Shown here in pieces: positions 61,666 through 64,000 of a stretch of DNA of 64,000 nt. Below the pieces are notes generated by a model that saw only the letters and a program-made list of their open reading frames with translations, was not told where the DNA came from and made no database searches. Numbering within the stretch: the first letter of the stretch is position 1; each line of letters begins with the position of its first letter. The stretch spans positions 947,468-1,011,467 of the forward strand of contig JXCB02000023.1 in the NCBI GenBank assembly GCA_000828075.3. Reading direction: 5' to 3'. Made by a program: the position numbers and the translations under genes. The stretch is from Tolypothrix campylonemoides VB511288. GTDB taxonomy: Bacteria > Cyanobacteriota > Cyanobacteriia > Cyanobacteriales > Nostocaceae.

Positions 61666-62056
61666 GATGCGCTTCAAAAGCTTGTTCCGCTGCTATGGCT
61701 CGATCTATTTCTTGGCTATGTACAACATAAAAAGCTAAAGCCTCGTTCACTTGATTTTCACTCAAGTTGTACTCATGTGCAATTTGTGGAACCGATAGAC
61801 CCCATTGCTGATTGGCGATAACAACTGTCTGAACCCGCAAGCCAGTTCCTTGCAATACTGGTACTCTCATACCACTGGCTCCACGTCGGTATGTAATACC
61901 GAGGAATGCTGGATCATCAACTGGTTGATTCAAGATACCAATTTTCTCTGCGACAGCCCAGATAATAAACTGATCAAGCGAAATACCTTGGCTTGCAGCA
62001 TATCTTTCTGCTTCTTGTTGTAGTTGAGTTGGTAAATTCAAAGAGTAAGGTGCCAT
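61658..62056 (-). CDS. DUF433-type antitoxin with N-terminal RHH-like extension
   Basis: 132 residues. The first ~50 (LNLPTQLQQEAERYAASQGI, then SLDQFIIWAVAEKI) look like a ribbon-helix-helix/HicB-like DNA-binding segment. The C-terminal ~70 residues are DUF433 (RRGASGMRVPVLQGTGLRVQ, IAHEYNLSENQVNEALAFYV). This is longer than the 41276 antitoxin, which lacks the extension. Toxin downstream overlaps by 8 bases. Confidence 0.8.
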   Translation of the reverse strand: MAPYSLNLPTQLQQEAERYAASQGISLDQFIIWAVAEKIGILNQPVDDPAFLGITYRRGASGMRVPVLQGTGLRVQTVVIANQQWGLSVPQIAHEYNLSENQVNEALAFYVVHSQEIDRAIAAEQAFEAHHV

Positions 62057-62114
62057 TCGTTTTTCTATAGAACCAACCTATTTATTCATTTACATCCTAT
62101 CTAAAGAGCATTGT

Positions 62115-62368
62115 CTATTACACCTCATATTGGTAGTGCCAGCGGTCAAACACGAGAGAAAATGACAAACATGGCGTTGTGCGATAAAGCCGCAGCGCTA
62201 AGTCCCAAGGGGACACGCTATGCGTTTGGCGTGCCTCTTTCAGAGGAACTACGCTAACGCCTTTGGCGTGTGTAAAGCACTCAGTCGTGGCGCTACGCTA
62301 TCGCTAATTTGATTGCTGGGTTGAAGGGGGAGCGATCGCCCAATTGTGTCAATCTGGAAGTTTATTAA
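62115..62368 (+). repeat. Second copy of the dehydrogenase 3' end, interrupted
   Basis: TATTACACCTCATATTGGTA to the stop at 62366 matches 61157-61291 with few differences. It is interrupted by a 122-bp insert at 62177-62298. Together with the copy at 61157-61291 it flanks the toxin-antitoxin pair as a direct repeat. Confidence 0.82.
62177..62298. mobile_element. 122-bp palindromic element inserted inside a HIP1 site
   Basis: The intact copy at 61157-61291 has ATGGCGATCGCTAAT; the 62115 copy has ATGGCG, then this element, then ATCGCTAAT. The insertion point is within HIP1 (GCG|ATCGC). The element contains internal inverted segments (GCTATGCGTTTGGCGTG, CTACGCTAACGCCTTTGGCG) of the type repeated in filamentous cyanobacteria. 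No target duplication is obvious. Confidence 0.7.
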
Positions 62369-62433
62369 TACTATCTAGATATAAATTCAAAGAGCTGAAT
62401 ACAATTTAACAATCTATTTTTTGGGAATTGCTG

Positions 62434-62997
62434 CTAGAAAACTACATCTTCGTAAAGCTCCGCGATCGTTCCTTCAAAGTTAATACTGTGTAGTCGAAAT
62501 GATTTATTTTCTGCTGTGTAAGATTGCAAAACCCACAGCCCTTCATCATTACGGCGGAAACACTCGACTCGCTGACGTTTGGTGTTAATTAAAACATACT
62601 CTTGGAGACTTTCTAAAGTTTGGTAATCGGCGAATTTGTCTCCCCGATCAAAGGCTTCAGTAGAGTCAGATAAAACTTCGACAATTAAACAGGGATATCT
62701 TTTATACGCGGGAGTTTCCTGATCTCGTTGGTCACAAGTCACCATCACATCGGGATAGTAATATCGATTTAGAGATTCGATACGTGCTTTCATATCGGCG
62801 ATGTAAACACGACAGCCTGAGCCACGCACATGATTACGCAGAAGTGTAGCAAGGTTGAGAGCAATGGTAACGTGGGGGTCAAGCGCTCCAGCTATTGCGT
62901 AGATGTAGCCGTCGATGTATTCATGTTTGATGTCGCTGTGTTCCTCCATTTGGAGGTATTCGTCAGGGGTGAGATAGATTTCAGGTGAAGTAACCAT
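62434..62997 (-). CDS. Uma2 family (DUF820) endonuclease-like protein
   Basis: 187 residues with the core motifs YYPDVMVTC (Asp), CLIVEVLSDSTEAFDRGDK (Glu/Lys) and LQEYVLINTKRQRVECF. It should fold as a PD-(D/E)XK nuclease-like protein; its role is not established. An N-terminal YLTPDEYLQMEEHSDIKHEY is typical of this family. Confidence 0.87.
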   Translation of the reverse strand: MVTSPEIYLTPDEYLQMEEHSDIKHEYIDGYIYAIAGALDPHVTIALNLATLLRNHVRGSGCRVYIADMKARIESLNRYYYPDVMVTCDQRDQETPAYKRYPCLIVEVLSDSTEAFDRGDKFADYQTLESLQEYVLINTKRQRVECFRRNDEGLWVLQSYTAENKSFRLHSINFEGTIAELYEDVVF

Positions 62998-63129
62998 ATT
63001 TAAGACCTCAAGGTTAAGCAGGGCAAACGCACCTTAAAGTGGCACATATGTTGTTGATATAAAGTTAGATTAATGGACATGACCGAACAATCAGATTGAT
63101 AATGATACACCAAGACTTGGTTGAAATCA

Positions 63130-63948
63130 TCATGAACTTGGAATCGGGGGAGAACCGCCAGTATCATTGTTTTCCGAACCCCACTCGTCATCGTCCCATA
63201 AGTCATGGGTAGCTATACGCTTTTTGTTTCGCTCCCACGGCGTGCCGATGTCCAATTGCTCGGCGGTATCGTTTGGTGTTGGTCCTGGTTTTGGTCGCCG
63301 TGGACTAAGAATCGGGGGAGAACCACCAGTGTCATCGTTTTCCGAGCCTCGCTCGTCATCTTTCCGTAAGTCATGGGTAACCATACCCTTTTTGTTTCGC
63401 TCCCACGGCGTGCCGATACCCAGACGCTCTAGCAAACCAACTGTCAACTGGGTTACCCGTTCTTCTGCTTTCTCAAACACAATCAACTTGTTGGAAGCAG
63501 TGCTGACAATTTCGTCCACTGAAAGCTCGTAGGTACTTAAGAATTGGTCGTGAATCTGCGGCAATCTCAAAGAAGCGATGATTATAGAGACTATCTTACC
63601 TGTTTGCCCATTGAACTTGAAGCTCTGCACCCTGCCTAATACTTCACCAATTTCTGTAATGATCTCCCAGTGAATAAGATTGCTGTAATTTTGAACGTCA
63701 ATATCTTCAATGACATCTTCATTATCAACCAGGATGATATCACCAATCTGGTTGATGTTCTTGAAGTACATATACCGAGGCACGCCGATAAAGGCGATTG
63801 GGTTGCCTCGCAAAGTCACAGCCATAACCTGTCGCTGATCAATATCTACCCAGAATTGACTCACTACCCCTAATTGCTTGCCATTGTCACGGGTGATTAT
63901 CTGAGTCTTTAAGATGTCGGAATGTCTAATAATTTCTTGAGAGGTCAT
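63130..63948 (-). CDS. PRC-barrel domain protein
   Basis: 272 residues. The N-terminal ~165 residues form two PRC-barrel-like segments: DNGKQLGVVSQFWVDIDQRQ and GEVLGRVQSFKFNGQTGKI. After a helical part (SVDEIVSTASNKLIVFEKAEER) comes a low-complexity tail with two near-copies of GTPWERNKK, DLRKDDERGSEN and TGGSPP. PRC barrels occur in photosynthetic and RNA-metabolism proteins; a protein-interaction role is likely. It is near the right edge but complete (start 63948). Confidence 0.8.
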   Translation of the reverse strand: MTSQEIIRHSDILKTQIITRDNGKQLGVVSQFWVDIDQRQVMAVTLRGNPIAFIGVPRYMYFKNINQIGDIILVDNEDVIEDIDVQNYSNLIHWEIITEIGEVLGRVQSFKFNGQTGKIVSIIIASLRLPQIHDQFLSTYELSVDEIVSTASNKLIVFEKAEERVTQLTVGLLERLGIGTPWERNKKGMVTHDLRKDDERGSENDDTGGSPPILSPRRPKPGPTPNDTAEQLDIGTPWERNKKRIATHDLWDDDEWGSENNDTGGSPPIPSS

Positions 63949-64000
63949 TATACGGAGTTTTTATTGTTAATCAGGTTAATCACGTTGCAGTAGACATGGC

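Noticed and set aside
1-64000. tRNA, rRNA and CRISPR arrays
   Set aside because: No cloverleaf, rRNA-like block or regularly spaced direct repeat array was recognised by eye; a covariance-model scan would be needed to exclude a tRNA.

Overview
The window looks like chromosome from a filamentous, probably heterocyst-forming cyanobacterium (Nostocales type). HIP1 octamers (GCGATCGC) are scattered throughout. Intergenic DNA carries the heptameric tandem repeats and the 'CATCTGTGG' repeats typical of these genomes. The gene set includes cytochrome c6, a plant-type [2Fe-2S] ferredoxin, Uma2 proteins, DUF433/DUF5615 modules, four-CBS and PRC-barrel proteins. Base composition is roughly 40% GC. I cannot name the species from sequence alone.

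Layout. 1-7100: the end of an ABC exporter ATPase, a metallophosphatase, an SDR, a metallo-beta-lactamase-fold hydrolase with unusually GC-rich codons, a membrane-anchored methyltransferase, a VOC protein and a decayed Uma2 gene. 7400-13000: three consecutive paralogues joining a glycine-zipper segment to long amphipathic repeats (LEA/perilipin-like), followed by an overlapping DUF4385 gene. 13100-20040: a small membrane protein, Tex, ferredoxin, a holin-like membrane protein, a Pmp3-like protein, a coiled-coil protein and a membrane-linked alpha/beta hydrolase. 20124-20425 is a clear 302-bp non-autonomous mobile element with terminal inverted repeats and a 10-bp target duplication. 20800-26600 is redox-themed: luciferase-like monooxygenase, cytochrome c6, P450, aldo/keto reductase and a VKOR-like protein. 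27000-33950 is a surface-polysaccharide locus: a broken glycosyltransferase, the Wzm/Wzt ABC exporter pair, a pyruvyltransferase-like protein and two glycosyltransferases.

34400-37400 holds the tldD/tldE pair. 37596-40544 encodes a large cell-wall hydrolase with a lysozyme-like domain, nine near-identical propeller-type repeats and a CHAP domain. Then come a DUF433/DUF5615 toxin-antitoxin pair, an ArsR-type regulator fused to Clp N-domains, pyrB, a CBS protein, Uma2, mnmE, an SDR, Tat-exported phoD, a PD-(D/E)XK-like protein, a peptidoglycan-binding protein and a Ser/Thr kinase with a His/Asp-rich tail. 53880-54960 is a 5'-truncated, frameshifted group II intron. After it lie a PlsC-like acyltransferase, hemD with an apparently non-canonical start codon, an EF-hand protein and a four-repeat protein. 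60600-62400 is a rearranged patch: a transposase remnant fused to a truncated dehydrogenase, a second toxin-antitoxin pair, and a duplicated dehydrogenase tail split by a small palindromic element inside a HIP1 site. The window ends with Uma2 and a PRC-barrel protein.

The most unusual items are the three-gene amphipathic-repeat cluster, the ArsR-Clp_N fusion, the lysozyme-propeller-CHAP protein with fresh internal duplication, the toxin-antitoxin module between duplicated gene ends, the MITE-like elements and the hemD start. No tRNA, rRNA or CRISPR array was recognised. Coordinates of hairpins and repeats were read by eye. Protein family names come from motif recognition, not database searches.
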